Below, one piece after another: positions 6,396 to 6,779 of a DNA stretch of 6,779 bases. Every line of letters begins with the position of its first letter. The first letter of the stretch is position 1. Both the position numbers and the translations under genes were made by a program. The stretch lies in the NCBI GenBank assembly GCA_011773795.1, contig WVWW01000302.1, forward strand, positions 20,151 to 26,929, written 5' to 3'. This DNA comes from Acidobacteriota bacterium. GTDB taxonomy: Bacteria > Acidobacteriota > Polarisedimenticolia > Polarisedimenticolales > Polarisedimenticolaceae. The notes under the pieces were generated by a model that was given only the letters and a program-made list of their open reading frames with translations, did no database searches and was not told the origin of the DNA.

Positions 6396-6779
6396 CGTGC
6401 CCTCACCAGAACCAGCGTCGCATCGTCGTGCGCGTCGAGATCGCCCCTCCACTCGGCCAGCTCCCCGAGAACCGCAGCACTAATCCTCTCCAGCGGCGAC
6501 CCGCCGTGTTCGCACAGCAGGCGGCACAGCCGATCCTCGCCGAACTCCTCCTCGTCCCGGTTGGGCGTCTCGACGAGACCGTCGGTGTACATCGCCAGGA
6601 GATCGCCCGGTTCCAGCCGGACGTGGTTCACGTCGTACGCCGTGGCGTCGAACATGCCGATCGGGAAACCGGAGACGGACTCGAGTGGCTCGGCCTGTCC
6701 GCCACGGACGCGCAACGGCGGGTGATGGCCGGCGTTGCTGTAGCAAAACGTCTTGCTCGCCGTCTCGTAGAAGCCCAGC
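6392..6779 (-). CDS. PP2C/SpoIIE-type serine/threonine phosphatase, C-terminal part (5' end beyond window)
   Basis: About 128 C-terminal residues are visible; the frame is open to the right edge and its start is outside. Translation from the edge gives LGFYETASKTFCYSNAGHHPPLRVRGG, the NAGHxPP strand typical of SpoIIE/RsbU phosphatases. It is followed by GFPIGMF, LLAMYTDGLVETPN with the metal-binding Asp of the YTDG motif, and the terminal DDATLVLVR motif with its conserved aspartate pair. The domain is therefore complete at its C-terminus and looks catalytically intact there. Such enzymes dephosphorylate anti-sigma-factor antagonists or other Ser/Thr phosphoproteins. Sensor domains, if any, lie outside the window. 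It overlaps the kinase by four bases (ATGA), implying translational coupling and a shared pathway. Confidence 0.93.
   Translation of the reverse strand, partial: LGFYETASKTFCYSNAGHHPPLRVRGGQAEPLESVSGFPIGMFDATAYDVNHVRLEPGDLLAMYTDGLVETPNRDEEEFGEDRLCRLLCEHGGSPLERISAAVLGELAEWRGDLDAHDDATLVLVRAR

Noticed and set aside
5448..6725. 425-codon open frame on the plus strand
   Set aside because: Antisense to the histidine kinase and phosphatase, whose catalytic motifs are intact. The shadow product is charged low-complexity sequence.

Overview
The window is GC-rich and densely coded. Strong G/C preference at third codon positions leaves long open shadow frames opposite most real genes. It looks like ordinary bacterial chromosome from a high-GC, probably Gram-negative lineage; Pseudomonadota or Acidobacteriota fit the gene families best. 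No rRNA, tRNA, CRISPR array, transposase or phage gene is visible, and the sequence alone does not fix the taxon.

Layout. A short leftward open frame with a non-ATG start runs off the left edge (1..88). A rightward gene for a stand-alone FIST-domain protein follows (204..1403). Everything from 1331 to the right edge is leftward. In transcription order, from the right edge, this strand carries: the C-terminal part of a PP2C/SpoIIE-type serine/threonine phosphatase (6392..6779), a four-helix membrane histidine kinase of the LytS/YehU type (5313..6395), a LytTR response regulator (4511..5302), a secreted/membrane bactofilin-like protein (3220..4401), a LOG-family Rossmann protein (2386..3189), and a multi-pass membrane protein of the lysylphosphatidylglycerol-synthase transmembrane (flippase-like) family (1331..2389).

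How the genes fit together. Phosphatase and kinase share an ATGA stop/start overlap, and the response regulator starts 10 nt after the kinase stop, so these three form a tight signalling operon: a phosphatase arm plus a kinase that phosphorylates a DNA-binding LytTR regulator. A 109-nt gap with a palindrome and a good ribosome-binding site separates it from the envelope-related genes. The bactofilin-like gene may be a target of the regulator or may be co-transcribed; the sequence does not decide this. The LOG gene follows after 30 nt that hold a TATAAT box seven bases before its ATG, which suggests its own leaderless promoter. LOG and the flippase-like gene are coupled by a TTGA overlap. The flippase-like gene then collides tail to tail with the FIST gene, with 73 shared bases.

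The least conventional points are the PP2C/LytS/LytTR operon, the exported bactofilin-like beta-helix fused to a membrane domain, the possible leaderless promoter of the LOG gene, and the coding overlap of two convergent genes. I see no clear sign of a wholly new defence or mobile system here.
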